Source of the DNA: Acidobacteriaceae bacterium KBS 146
Lineage (GTDB): Bacteria; Acidobacteriota; Terriglobia; Terriglobales; Acidobacteriaceae
DNA length: 64,000 bases
NCBI GenBank assembly: GCA_000688615.1
Contig: JHVA01000001.1
Coordinates: forward strand, 4,075,001 to 4,139,000
Reading direction: 5' to 3'
Below the pieces are notes generated by a model. That model searched no databases, was not told the DNA's origin, and was given only the letters and a program-made list of their open reading frames with translations. Within the stretch, counting starts at the first letter, position 1; each line of letters opens with the position of its first letter. Shown in pieces: positions 1 through 8,373 of the stretch. The translations under genes and the position numbers were made by a program.

Positions 1-16
1 GGCCCAAAGAAGCCGT

Positions 17-47
17 AAGGCCTCGATGCGTTCTGCACCGAGGCCTT
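17..47. terminator. Inverted repeat, probable bidirectional terminator
   Basis: Nine-base perfect inverted repeat AAGGCCTCG...CGAGGCCTT with a 13-base loop. It lies just past the 3' end of the minus-strand DUF899 gene. A T/G-rich stretch follows on the plus strand, but there is no clean T-run. It could end the DUF899 transcript or a gene lying left of the window. Confidence 0.5.
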
Positions 48-106
48 GTGTTCGTGTCCAAATCAATCAAACAAGGTAGCTTCTACCTCTCGGATAAAAG
101 CGCTTT

Positions 107-817
107 TTAGCATGGCTCTCTATATTCGAGCTTCGGATACCAGTTCTTTCCGCGGCCATCGGGAGTTAAATCGAAGATGGTCCATAGTGGATCGACGTCC
201 GGAGCGCCACGAGGGTCCTGCCCTGGGTCGGCCATCTCTCCGCTCATCTCGCTAGCCCAGAAATGGTAGATCCTACCGTTGCGGCGTGTGAAGACATTCA
301 GTCCAGGAACGTCGCCGTCCTCTGTGCTGACATAAGTGCGCGTATAGTCGCCGCTGCCATCGGAGTAAAGGGAGAGGTTCCGCCAACCGCGTTCCTTTTT
401 GAAATCGAGAATGCGGTCGATTGGTGAGCGAGCGGTGACGGCAAGCGCGACGCGTTCACGCAGGTTTCTTGCGGTGCCGTCCCATGAGGTGAGCATGGCA
501 GTACACATGGGGCACGGGCGCTGGCGCTGCGGCCCGAACATCATGCTGTAGACGACCAATGATTGCTTGCCGTTAAAGAGATCTGAGATGTGGATGGGCC
601 CATTCTCGCCGTCGAAGGTGTAATCCTCGGGAATCTCACCACCGAGTGGCATGGCGCGACGCATCTCAGCGACGCGTTCAATCTTGCGGCGAAGCTCGAT
701 CTCTTCGATTAGCAGAGCATTGCGTGCTCTGCGATATTCGCTGCTCTCGTTTGGAAAGGCCGCTTTGTTTTTCGCGGCCAGCTCCTTTGCCGGAGTAAGT
801 GGTGAGAGGTCCCCCAT
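107..817 (-). CDS. DUF899 family thioredoxin-like protein
   Basis: 236 aa, cytoplasmic, no signal peptide. The sequence has the DUF899 layout: a helical N-terminal part, then a thioredoxin-like core with SLVVYSMMFG followed by the CPMCT motif. It ends with the family-typical PLWTIFDLTPDGRG stretch close to the C terminus. Members are predicted dithiol-disulfide oxidoreductases; the CxxC-like CPMC would be the redox site, but the substrate is not known. The ATG start is supported by AAAGGAG seven bases upstream. It stands alone, with a hairpin just past its stop. Family call is firm, function is inferred. Confidence 0.85.
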   Translation of the reverse strand: MGDLSPLTPAKELAAKNKAAFPNESSEYRRARNALLIEEIELRRKIERVAEMRRAMPLGGEIPEDYTFDGENGPIHISDLFNGKQSLVVYSMMFGPQRQRPCPMCTAMLTSWDGTARNLRERVALAVTARSPIDRILDFKKERGWRNLSLYSDGSGDYTRTYVSTEDGDVPGLNVFTRRNGRIYHFWASEMSGEMADPGQDPRGAPDVDPLWTIFDLTPDGRGKNWYPKLEYREPC

Positions 818-981
818 TCGATTCTCCTTTGCGTAACCATTTTTTGAGGCACGACTCTGAGTGAAGGTGCCCGTACCCTGCGATCAGAAAGGATATCGTC
901 AGACACAAACGGCTGTCTGGTCTGTTCGTCACCAAATGTGGCAGCAGTTATGCTGATTGCAACCTTTGCCGCAGAATTGAA

Positions 982-1362
982 TTACTCCAACGTCTCCCAG
1001 CTCCGCAAGGCATATTCATAGAGATCCATGTTGACTCGTCTGCCGCGGAACTTAACCCCCTCCATCATCAGCCGCAGTCGCTGTTCTGCCGCAGCTTCGC
1101 CTCGCAGCTTTATCTCTCCCCCTGCTCCAACGATCCGTTGCCAGGGCAGTCCTCCTGGAGCTTCCGTGCGCAAGAGTCGAGCTACCGCGCGATGGTACAA
1201 CGGATATCCTGCAACCGCGGCAACCTTACCGTAGGTAGAGACTTTTCCTTTAGGTACAGAGCGGACAATGCGTCGGAACGCGGCATCCCGCAATTCATTT
1301 TTGCGGAGACCATCCTTCAGAATTCTTCGTTTTACTCCTGAAGGAATAATCGGCGAGCGCAT
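982..1362 (-). CDS. Alkyltransferase-like protein (ATL), MGMT family without the acceptor cysteine
   Basis: About 126 aa, matching the DNA-binding domain of O6-methylguanine-DNA methyltransferase: a winged-helix stretch VPKGKVSTYGKVAAVAGYP, then an arginine-finger region (HRAVARLLR). Where true methyltransferases have PCHR, this protein has PWQR, so the methyl-accepting cysteine is a tryptophan. That substitution defines the ATL proteins (E. coli YbaZ/Atl1 type), which bind O6-alkylguanine and flag it for nucleotide excision repair rather than reversing it. An in-frame TTG precedes the ATG chosen; GAGGAA lies a few bases upstream of that ATG. Stands alone between DUF899 and the toastrack operon. 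Confidence 0.85.
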   Translation of the reverse strand: MRSPIIPSGVKRRILKDGLRKNELRDAAFRRIVRSVPKGKVSTYGKVAAVAGYPLYHRAVARLLRTEAPGGLPWQRIVGAGGEIKLRGEAAAEQRLRLMMEGVKFRGRRVNMDLYEYALRSWETLE

Positions 1363-1399
1363 CAAAATTCCTCATTCTCAAGAGAGGAGATTCGTAAAA

Positions 1400-3376
1400 T
1401 TAATTCCGTCGGGCCGCCTCATCGCGCTCGGTGGCGACACGATTGATCTCTTTCTCGACCTGGCGGAGACGGCTGTCGATCTCTGATTTTGAGAGCGAGC
1501 GCCCATCCGCAGTGGTTCCGATCCGTGTACCGTCGGTACCGATCGTGATGCGCGTTCCGTCTTTGCCGCGGTACTTCTTGGATCCATCCGCAGCAGCGGC
1601 GTAGCGGGTCCCGTCTGATCCTTCGTACGTGCGCGCTCCGTCTACACCCGTCATGAGGCGGGTGCCTCTGTTGACATACACACTCGATCCGTCAGGCTTG
1701 ATGTCGATGTGCAGGCCATTTTTGTCGGCGATGATGGTGGAACCATCGGAGCTTCGGATATTGACGCCATTCTTTCCGACGATGACCGCGGAACCATCAC
1801 CACCTCGAATCGAGATCGGAGCCGGAGGCTCTGGAGGAGCGGGAGGCATGGGAGCAATGGAGGCCTTTTTTATCGCGATATCCTCCTGGCTCGTCGTGAT
1901 GCGAACCAGCGGACCACCTTTGCCGACTGTGCCGTTATAGCTCTTGTGATTGCTGTCGTCTTTGCTCTGCTCCGGCAGGTTAAAGTCGTTTTCCAAGTCA
2001 CCATTTGTTGTGTCTGCCTGAACCGCGAAATTCGCCTTCTCAGGAAGAGTTAATTCCACGGCACCGTTGCGATTCTCGATCGTAATGTTTCCGAGCGGTT
2101 CCGCAGCCGTTAGATTGACCGCACCATTCCGGTTTGTGATCGAGACCTCACCAGAGATGCGATCGAGATTAACATTCTTGTTTCCGGTCGCCAGTGTGAA
2201 CGGCCCCGCTGCGCGATCGGCGGAGATATCGGAAGAGCTGATCTCACTCTCTCCATCCAGACGGCTGAGGCGCATCTCGGTGCGGCTGGTATGGAAACGG
2301 ACTTCTCCAGCAATGTGCTCAAGGTGAGTGGTGCCAAAAAACTCGCCATTGATGATCGCGGGACCGGTGATATCCGAGAACGTCAGATCCCGAGCCCGGC
2401 CCTCGACGTCTACCGGTCCGGTAGCACTATGAGCTGAGAAGGAGGAGTCGCCGTTGTTGATGCGCGTCTTGATCGGGCCCGAGATAGCCGTCAGGGAAAC
2501 ATCGCCGTGGTTGGCGGTGACGTTTACTGGAGCTTTGATCGAGGCTACGTGAACATCGCCTCGATTTGCGGTCACCGTTACAGGCGCAGAAGACGGTACG
2601 GTAATGCTGAGATCGGCCCGGCCTCCCTCGATCGCAGGAACAGTCAGATGCAGAACAGAGTTATCGCTATCCAGCTTTGGAACCAGCTGCTGCGCGCGTC
2701 TGACTGCTTCAGAATCGGAACGCGTATAAACCTGCTTATGCACCTGGACATGGATCTGCTGGTCATCGCTACTGCCAGCAACAATCACATCGCCACGCGG
2801 ATTATTGATCGTCAGGGAAGTCCCGCTCGAGAAAGCCTGCGAGAGTGTCTGATCGCTCTCATGCTTATCGCCCCAGAACTCATCCATATTGTCCGGATTC
2901 AGATTGAAGGTTCGGCTCAAGGACCCACCGTGAAGTCCGCTGAACACAATTCCTAAAACTCCGATCAGAAGAAGAAGGGTGAAGACCCCGCCTCCTAGAT
3001 AACGACGGCGGAAGGGAGCATCGTCCGTTTGGAAGTAGCGATCCCAGCTCCACTCCAGAAGCATGATGACGCCGACGCCAATCAGCAGTACCGGCCACCA
3101 GTGCCCATACCAATCCCAGAAGAAGCGAGAGGACATGCGCCCGGTCTGAATGAAAAAGAAGACGACTCCGATTGCAATCATCAGCAGCGGACCTACGATC
3201 GACGTCCGGCGTGAGCCTCGGAGTTGCGCGCGGTAAGCGGCCTGCTGGGTTCGCAGATACGCGCGCTGCATGCGGGCCTGTTCTCTCATAACGCGACGTT
3301 GGTATCGCCAGTCACCCTGCGGTGGGGGTGGGTACTGTCCGGAAGGTGGTGGATAGGGCGGGACCTGGTTTGCCAT
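1400..3376 (-). CDS. DUF4097 (toastrack) membrane protein with DG-repeat tail
   Basis: 658 aa. Visible parts in order: a Pro/Tyr-rich cytoplasmic N terminus; a basic helix (about 25-55); three membrane segments (about 60-78, 93-109, 128-147), the first two like the LiaI-LiaF membrane module; and a large beta-strand repeat region (about 185-480) with recurring 'GDV', 'NRNGAV' and 'ANHGDV' turns typical of DUF4097. A tail (about 505-640) repeats DG/DGTR every 12-17 residues and is followed by a short charged coiled coil. The gene is last of a four-gene operon behind an ECF sigma factor, 6 bases after the previous gene. DUF4097/LiaF-type proteins are linked to envelope stress sensing. That role here is inference from context; the exact function is unknown. 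Confidence 0.8.
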   Translation of the reverse strand: MANQVPPYPPPSGQYPPPPQGDWRYQRRVMREQARMQRAYLRTQQAAYRAQLRGSRRTSIVGPLLMIAIGVVFFFIQTGRMSSRFFWDWYGHWWPVLLIGVGVIMLLEWSWDRYFQTDDAPFRRRYLGGGVFTLLLLIGVLGIVFSGLHGGSLSRTFNLNPDNMDEFWGDKHESDQTLSQAFSSGTSLTINNPRGDVIVAGSSDDQQIHVQVHKQVYTRSDSEAVRRAQQLVPKLDSDNSVLHLTVPAIEGGRADLSITVPSSAPVTVTANRGDVHVASIKAPVNVTANHGDVSLTAISGPIKTRINNGDSSFSAHSATGPVDVEGRARDLTFSDITGPAIINGEFFGTTHLEHIAGEVRFHTSRTEMRLSRLDGESEISSSDISADRAAGPFTLATGNKNVNLDRISGEVSITNRNGAVNLTAAEPLGNITIENRNGAVELTLPEKANFAVQADTTNGDLENDFNLPEQSKDDSNHKSYNGTVGKGGPLVRITTSQEDIAIKKASIAPMPPAPPEPPAPISIRGGDGSAVIVGKNGVNIRSSDGSTIIADKNGLHIDIKPDGSSVYVNRGTRLMTGVDGARTYEGSDGTRYAAAADGSKKYRGKDGTRITIGTDGTRIGTTADGRSLSKSEIDSRLRQVEKEINRVATERDEAARRN

Positions 3377-3382
3377 GTTCGT

Positions 3383-4717
3383 TCAGCGCCCTTCCTGGTC
3401 AGGTGACTGAGATGGAGTGCCCGGCGGTGGGGGTGGCACAATTGGGCCGGGTGCTGGCGGAGCCGTTGCCGTAGTGACTGGCGGGACCGGAGGCATCGGA
3501 TAGGCCGGAGCCGCCGCTGCAGGATTGTAAAACGTCTTCTCTGCCAGAATCATGACGCCGGCGACGATGATAAATAATGGCCAGCTGCTTCCCCATGACA
3601 GGATGTCGAAGGACGACAGCAGGAACATGACTCCCACAAGCACCACCCACACAGAGCCCCGAAGAGCGCTGAAGAGACGGAGTCTATAAATCGCCGTACC
3701 GTCATCTGCAAGAGTTGCGCCGCTTGCCGTCATCTTGTGGACGAAGAGCCATACTCCCAGACCAATTAGGAAGAAGGGAAAGAGGCGATGCACAGGGAAA
3801 CCGTGAAAGAGTCCCGTGTTCCCGATCAGGAAGATGGCACCCAGTCCGATCAGCCAAAGAGCCCCGGTAGGAAAACGATTACGCGAATAGGACGCGTTTG
3901 GATCGAATGCCGGTGACGATGGCGAGACGTAAGGAGAGCCCGTGTAAGTGGCGTTGTAGGGTGAGCCAGTGTACGGATTGTTATACGGCGAGCCCGTGAA
4001 ATTCTCCGCCGGCGCTCCCCACGAGCTTCCTGGAGGAGGATAGTTGCTGCTTGCAGGAGGATAGCTGCTGCTTACAGGAGGATAGCTGCTGCTTGCAGGA
4101 GGATAGCTGCCTGGAGCCTGATAGGGTCCAGCGCTGGGTGGCACTGATGCTTCTGAAGCTGCAGCCGTATAGGGAACGCTGGTGGAAGCCGCCGTACCAG
4201 TCGTTGGAGGTCCCGCGGTCCAGGCTTTTCCAAAGCCAAACCGTTCTCCGAGATCATTGAGCCCGAAAGGATTTGGCAGCGGAGTCTCATCACGCCGGGC
4301 CTTCGCCGTCTGATATGCCTCAATGACCTGGTAAAAGATCCAGCCGGTGACAAAAAGTCCGAAGATGCCATGCTCGTCCGCAAGGCTGACCAGAACAGCG
4401 AAGACGATCAGATGGACGATTCCCTTGGTGTACTGCCCGTTGTACATCGCGCCGACGCCGGGAATAAATCCCAGAAGGGCAGCGAGGCCTGGGTTAGGCA
4501 CTCCGCTACCAGGCACCGGAGGAATGGGAGGAGCCTGAGCACCCGGGGGAACGGTGGTCGTGTAGGGCGTGCCCTGTGATCCTGAGAGCCGAGCCTCGAG
4601 GCACGGCTCGCAGAAGACGGCCGTCCCGATCACTCGGGCACACTCCTGGCACAGTGGCTTTCCGCAGTTCTGGCAGAAGGCGATTCGTTCACGCTCTGGA
4701 TGATTGGCGCAGTTCAT
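3383..4717 (-). CDS. B-box zinc-finger, multi-TM protein with Pro/Ser/Tyr-rich linker
   Basis: 444 aa. The N-terminal 40 residues hold a B-box-like zinc site (Cys3, His6, Cys15, Cys18, Cys23, Cys26, Cys36, Cys39). A hydrophobic module follows (about 75-125) with NPGLAALLGFIPGVGAMYNG, as in TM2-like proteins. The middle is low complexity, with repeated SYPPASS units and GSPY-NN/NA-YT units. The C-terminal half has pairs of membrane helices of the LiaI-LiaF/DUF5668 type and a proline-rich end. Its start overlaps the stop of the anti-sigma gene by four bases (ATGA), so the two are translationally coupled. Probable membrane-bound partner of the ECF operon; biochemical role unknown. Confidence 0.8.
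   Translation of the reverse strand: MNCANHPERERIAFCQNCGKPLCQECARVIGTAVFCEPCLEARLSGSQGTPYTTTVPPGAQAPPIPPVPGSGVPNPGLAALLGFIPGVGAMYNGQYTKGIVHLIVFAVLVSLADEHGIFGLFVTGWIFYQVIEAYQTAKARRDETPLPNPFGLNDLGERFGFGKAWTAGPPTTGTAASTSVPYTAAASEASVPPSAGPYQAPGSYPPASSSYPPVSSSYPPASSNYPPPGSSWGAPAENFTGSPYNNPYTGSPYNATYTGSPYVSPSSPAFDPNASYSRNRFPTGALWLIGLGAIFLIGNTGLFHGFPVHRLFPFFLIGLGVWLFVHKMTASGATLADDGTAIYRLRLFSALRGSVWVVLVGVMFLLSSFDILSWGSSWPLFIIVAGVMILAEKTFYNPAAAAPAYPMPPVPPVTTATAPPAPGPIVPPPPPGTPSQSPDQEGR
4034..4117. repeat. 21-bp tandem repeat, four copies, inside a coding region
   Basis: The unit aggaggatagctgctgcttgc recurs at 4034, 4055, 4076 and 4097 with one or two changes; the last copy is degenerate. It encodes repeated SYPPASS-type heptapeptides in the minus-strand B-box/TM protein. 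Being a multiple of three, copy-number change would keep the frame. Confidence 0.9.
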
Positions 4718-5715
4718 GCCTGTCCCCCTTGCTCCAGTGGGTTCAAAATTGTGGGAGTAACGATAACAAAGTCGTGCTGCTTCTCTTGACCGGGTTCGGG
4801 GGAGGAATCCGGGGGAGTGAGCGAAGCGCTGAGCACGCGCGAGGAAGCCAGACCCAGGCTGCGGCTGCTGCCGGAACGTTGCCGGGGATTCGATCGTTTC
4901 TGCTGGTTCTGTTGCTGCTGCTTCAGATTCTGTTCGCGCTGCTGATCGCCGGACGGAGCGTTCTGGACAGGCGCGGGGGATGACTGCGGGCCCGAGGAAG
5001 TGCTGGAGTCGCTCTCGCGCTGCAGATCGCGTACCCGCGACTCCAGCTCATAGACGACCCTGAGATTGTCGATAGAACGGACGACACGAGCGTTGGTGTC
5101 GTAAAAGGAACGCTTGATGCTTGAAGGGGTAAAGTCGCTGGCACGCAGCTGCGTGATGCGCACTCCCGTTAGATTGAGCGTCAGAGCGATAGAGAAGAAG
5201 GCCATCGCCGCAGTCATCGCCAGCCGGGGCTGCATCAGCGTATGGCGAAGAGACGTAAGTTGGAACGCTGTTGCTATTCTCCTGCGGAAAGGAAGAACCT
5301 TGCCACCGCTATAGGGCGCCGTGCCATACGCTGCAGGCACTCCTTCAACCTGCGTTGTCTGCAAAGCGCCGAAGCTCATCGAGATCTTCTGAGCCGCCGT
5401 GGAAATGTCCTCTTGTCTGGCCATTGGACCAGTCGAAGAAAGGATCTTTGCCAACAGATCAGTCGACGGCTCCGGCCGGGCTTTATGCAGCTTGCGAAGA
5501 AGATCCGCCCCCAGACGAGCATCGATGAACATGCGCGAGCATTCCGGGCAGACAGCCAGATGGCGATCGAAGATAGCCTGGTCCTCAGGCGAAAGGGTCC
5601 GATCCAGCGCATCGGTCAACATGACCTCACATTGAGCACAATGGGCCGGGTCCGGAGACCGGGAAGGCTGTGCGTTACCGAATTGATTGAGCTCTGCCAC
5701 CTGAAACCACCTCAC
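4714..5715 (-). CDS. Putative anti-sigma factor, zf-HC2 type
   Basis: 333 aa. The N-terminal zinc-binding anti-sigma domain shows Cys26, Cys29, then H-x3-C-x2-C (His52, Cys56, Cys59: HLAVCPEC). One membrane helix lies near residues 165-184. After it comes a charged, Gln/Ser-rich extracytoplasmic region with a QQQQNQQ stretch. This is the layout of membrane-tethered ECF anti-sigma factors that hold the sigma at the membrane. It begins 9 bases after the sigma gene. The start is either a GTG at 5715 or a second GTG five codons later; the second has AGGTGAGG upstream. The downstream gene overlaps its stop, so all four genes are likely one transcript. Confidence 0.82.
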   Translation of the reverse strand: MRWFQVAELNQFGNAQPSRSPDPAHCAQCEVMLTDALDRTLSPEDQAIFDRHLAVCPECSRMFIDARLGADLLRKLHKARPEPSTDLLAKILSSTGPMARQEDISTAAQKISMSFGALQTTQVEGVPAAYGTAPYSGGKVLPFRRRIATAFQLTSLRHTLMQPRLAMTAAMAFFSIALTLNLTGVRITQLRASDFTPSSIKRSFYDTNARVVRSIDNLRVVYELESRVRDLQRESDSSTSSGPQSSPAPVQNAPSGDQQREQNLKQQQQNQQKRSNPRQRSGSSRSLGLASSRVLSASLTPPDSSPEPGQEKQHDFVIVTPTILNPLEQGGQA

Positions 5716-5724
5716 CTTCTATCC

Positions 5725-6351
5725 TTACATCATCTGTTGTTTTTCTATACGTTGTAACAGTCTTGCTAGTTCCCCGCGACCGCGACTGATGCGGCTTTTC
5801 ACCGTTCCCTCGGGAATCCGGAGAACCTGTGCGATCTCCTTGTAATCCATGTCCTCAAGATCACGCAAAATCACCGCCTCCCGCAGCTCCGGGGACAGCT
5901 GCTTCAAAGCATCTTGGATGCGAACCTTCAACTCCAGACTGGCAAAGTGCTGCTCCTGAGACTCCCGCTTGTCTGCCAGGCGGTCGGCCATGGTGGGGCC
6001 GTCCTCTTCGCCGTCATAGGTCGCATCCAGCGAGTCGGAGGAGCGATCCATCCGGGAGCGGCGGAAGTGATCCACGAGCAGATTGCGGGTCAGGGTCGTT
6101 ATCCAGGTCTGGAAACTGCCTTTTTGCAGGTCGAAGCTCGTCAGATTTCTATAGAGCTTCAGGAAGACGTCTTGAGTCAGGTCCTCAGCATCCGACGAGG
6201 ATCCGGTAAAGCGATAGCAGATCGCATAGATACGCCGGTGCTGGGATGCGACGAGTTGCTGCCATGCCTGACCATCGCCGGCGATACACTGCCGGACCAG
6301 TCGGGCTACAGCTTCCTGTGCGGCTTCCTGTTCCGGTGTGCGCTCTAGCAT
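5725..6351 (-). CDS. RNA polymerase sigma factor, ECF (sigma-70 family)
   Basis: About 208 aa from the chosen ATG (MLERTPEQ); the frame stays open 60 codons further upstream, but that part has no family likeness. Region 2 shows SSDAEDLTQDVFLKLYRNL with the helix that melts the -10 element. Region 4 shows ELREAVILRDLEDMDYKEI and PEGTVKSRISRGR, the helix-turn-helix that reads the -35 element. It heads a unit with its probable anti-sigma factor and two membrane proteins. ECF factors with a zf-HC2 partner typically direct their own operon; whether this one does cannot be read from the sequence. Start position uncertain, since no strong ribosome site is visible. Confidence 0.9.
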   Translation of the reverse strand: MLERTPEQEAAQEAVARLVRQCIAGDGQAWQQLVASQHRRIYAICYRFTGSSSDAEDLTQDVFLKLYRNLTSFDLQKGSFQTWITTLTRNLLVDHFRRSRMDRSSDSLDATYDGEEDGPTMADRLADKRESQEQHFASLELKVRIQDALKQLSPELREAVILRDLEDMDYKEIAQVLRIPEGTVKSRISRGRGELARLLQRIEKQQMM

Positions 6352-6605
6352 GGAATCAATGGGCTTGGTCGGTGGTATGAGTGTACCGCGCAAAGAGCCC
6401 CGAGTCGTATGGACGGGAGCAGGGTTATCCGTCGTAGAACGGGCTGCGGGCATCTCTCTGTGGAATGCACGGCTGGTTCGACCAATGGAGGTTCGGCCGG
6501 CTACAGGAAGCGCAATGGAAAGAACGCCCATGCATTGGATATACGCAAGGGCGCTCGGTCTGGTTCAGTTCGTAAAATCGGATTCTTTCCCCGGGGCGCT
6601 CCCGC

Positions 6606-7127
6606 TTACTTAGGGGCGCTGATGACGCCACAGGCGATCCGGTTCCCGGCATTTCCAGTCGGATCCGTCTTCATATCGTCAGCCTTCTCGTGAACCATAA
6701 TCGAGGTTCCACCATTGGCGAAGAGCGAGTTGGAAGCGGAAGGGTCCAGCGAAAGATAATCCACGTGGAATGTGGCAGATCCAGTGCCATTAGACCCAAT
6801 GGTAACGTTTTGCGGCAGGTCTCCGTTGTGATGTCCCATCGGATTTTCAATCCCGTGCTGTTTCGAAGCAGGGTTGAAGTGACCGCCAGCAGTCTTGAAG
6901 TCAGGTGCATCGCAAACGGCATGCTCATGGATGTGAACGGCGTGTTGGCCGGGAGGCAGATTCTTTAGCTTGATTCGAATGGTGAGCTTGTCCTTGGCAG
7001 GAACAAAGCTGGCGGTTCCGGCGTCCTGTCCGCTGCTGGTCTTCAAGGAGACCGTCACACCCTTGGATTTGGCCAGGGCCGGCATGGTGAGGAGGCTGAT
7101 GGCGAGAGCTGCGGCTGTAAGACGCAT
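6606..7127 (-). CDS. sodC: Superoxide dismutase [Cu-Zn]
   Basis: 173 aa with a clear signal peptide (MRLTAAALAISLLTMPALA). The copper and zinc ligands are visible in order: HIHEH, then GGHFNP, GHHNGD and near the end MVHEKADD; the disulfide cysteines are HAVCD and RIACG. It converts superoxide to hydrogen peroxide and oxygen in the periplasm. CAGGAG eight bases upstream supports the ATG. Length fits the bacterial SodC family. It appears monocistronic, with 250 bases separating it from the sigma gene downstream. Confidence 0.95.
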   Translation of the reverse strand: MRLTAAALAISLLTMPALAKSKGVTVSLKTSSGQDAGTASFVPAKDKLTIRIKLKNLPPGQHAVHIHEHAVCDAPDFKTAGGHFNPASKQHGIENPMGHHNGDLPQNVTIGSNGTGSATFHVDYLSLDPSASNSLFANGGTSIMVHEKADDMKTDPTGNAGNRIACGVISAPK

Positions 7128-7213
7128 ATGGTTTTCTCCTGCTGATCTTTAAGATGTTGAATCCTGTTAGATGCCTGAAAACACGTAGGCAAAGAATAAC
7201 GCAGTACGACCGA

Positions 7214-7834
7214 TTAGGTCTCCGCGGTTTCACGAGTCGAAAGCAGCTCCAGCTGTTCCGATCCTGACTCGTCCGTCCACGGTTGAAAATGCAGACGACA
7301 GCGCGCCTCATACATTCCCGCCGCGCCGACAACCACGAGCTCCTGGCTCTGCCCAAGTCTCTGCGTATGAATCGCCGGAGCCCCGCACACCATGCATACA
7401 GCCGAGAGCTTGGTCACCTCATCGGCAATCGCCATCAGGTTGGGAACAGGACCGAAGGGCTCAGCGGCAAAAGTGGTGTCCAGTCCCGCCATAACGACAC
7501 GCTTGCCCAGGTGGACGAGTTCCACTGCCAGTGGAATGATGTCGTCCGAGAAGAACTGAACCTCATCGATTCCGACGACCTCCACCTCATCCAGCATGGG
7601 GAATAACGTAGCGCGAAGGTCCTCGACCGTCATCACGGTGGAGGCTTCATGAGTTTGTGAACTGTGGCTGGCGATCGCCGTGCGGTGATAGCGAAGATCA
7701 ATGTTCGGTTTGTAGCATGCTACGCGCTGACGAGCGATGCGGGCTCGCTTGAGTCGGCGAATCAGTTCTTCGGACTTCCCTGAGAACATGGGGCCAGTGA
7801 TCATCTCAATGCGGCCAGGAGCAACTGTGGTCAT
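7214..7834 (-). CDS. tdk: Thymidine kinase, type II
   Basis: 206 aa. The P-loop GPMFSGKS sits near residue 14, the Walker B-like VVGIDEVQFF follows, and the lid region holds the zinc site CMVCG plus CRLH near the C terminus. It phosphorylates thymidine to dTMP for pyrimidine salvage. Length and motif order match the bacterial type II enzymes. A single-gene unit by spacing (gaps of 86 and 139 bases), on the same strand as sodC. Confidence 0.95.
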   Translation of the reverse strand: MTTVAPGRIEMITGPMFSGKSEELIRRLKRARIARQRVACYKPNIDLRYHRTAIASHSSQTHEASTVMTVEDLRATLFPMLDEVEVVGIDEVQFFSDDIIPLAVELVHLGKRVVMAGLDTTFAAEPFGPVPNLMAIADEVTKLSAVCMVCGAPAIHTQRLGQSQELVVVGAAGMYEARCRLHFQPWTDESGSEQLELLSTRETAET

Positions 7835-7973
7835 TGCCCCATGTTAGTCAAGCAGCGTCAGCTCCGTTGTGGATTTCCAGGCAGTAAATCTCCCGTATCT
7901 CGATATCGTGTTATCCCGATCAAAGGGATAAAGTCCGTACCGGAAGATTTGCTTTTATTCCGCAATTCGACAG

Positions 7974-8333
7974 CTAGACTCGCTCCACCACGACCGCTGT
8001 TCCGTAGGCAAGCACTTCTGTTACCCCCTGCATCAGCTCATTCGCGTCATAACGGGCGCAGATAATCGCATTCGCCCCACGTTCAGAAGCCTGCTGCATC
8101 ATCATCACAAAGGCATCCTGCCGGGTCTTCTCGCAAAGCTGCGATAGCAGAGTGATATTGCCACCGAGCACCGTCTGCAGGCTGGCCCCGATCGTCCCGA
8201 AGATCGACCGGGAGCGGACCACAATCCCGCGGACGACTCCGGCACTGCGGACTACCCGATAGCCGGGTAACTCGAGAGCAGTCGTAACCATCGAGGCGTC
8301 AAGAAGTGTAAGAGGCGGTGGCATGGAAGACAT
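7974..8333 (-). CDS. YbjQ/UPF0145 family protein
   Basis: 119 aa. Core features of the family: a GYRVVRSAGVVRGIVVRS strand pair, then GANAIICARYDANEL and a C-terminal VLAYGTAVVVE strand. These proteins form small pentameric barrels, sometimes annotated as heavy-metal binding; the cellular role is not established. It begins 40 bases after the stop of trpD on the same strand, so co-transcription with trpD is possible. The true start may be an internal ATG (residue 4 or 15). Confidence 0.85.
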   Translation of the reverse strand: MSSMPPPLTLLDASMVTTALELPGYRVVRSAGVVRGIVVRSRSIFGTIGASLQTVLGGNITLLSQLCEKTRQDAFVMMMQQASERGANAIICARYDANELMQGVTEVLAYGTAVVVERV

Positions 8334-8373
8334 TCTTTGAATCTCCAGCAGGCGATTGGTTCGCCCGTCGATT

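Noticed and set aside
7911..7931. TTATCCC-GATCAAA-GGGATAA hairpin between the ybjQ-like gene and tdk
   Set aside because: Only seven AT-containing pairs and no T-run; too weak to call a terminator.
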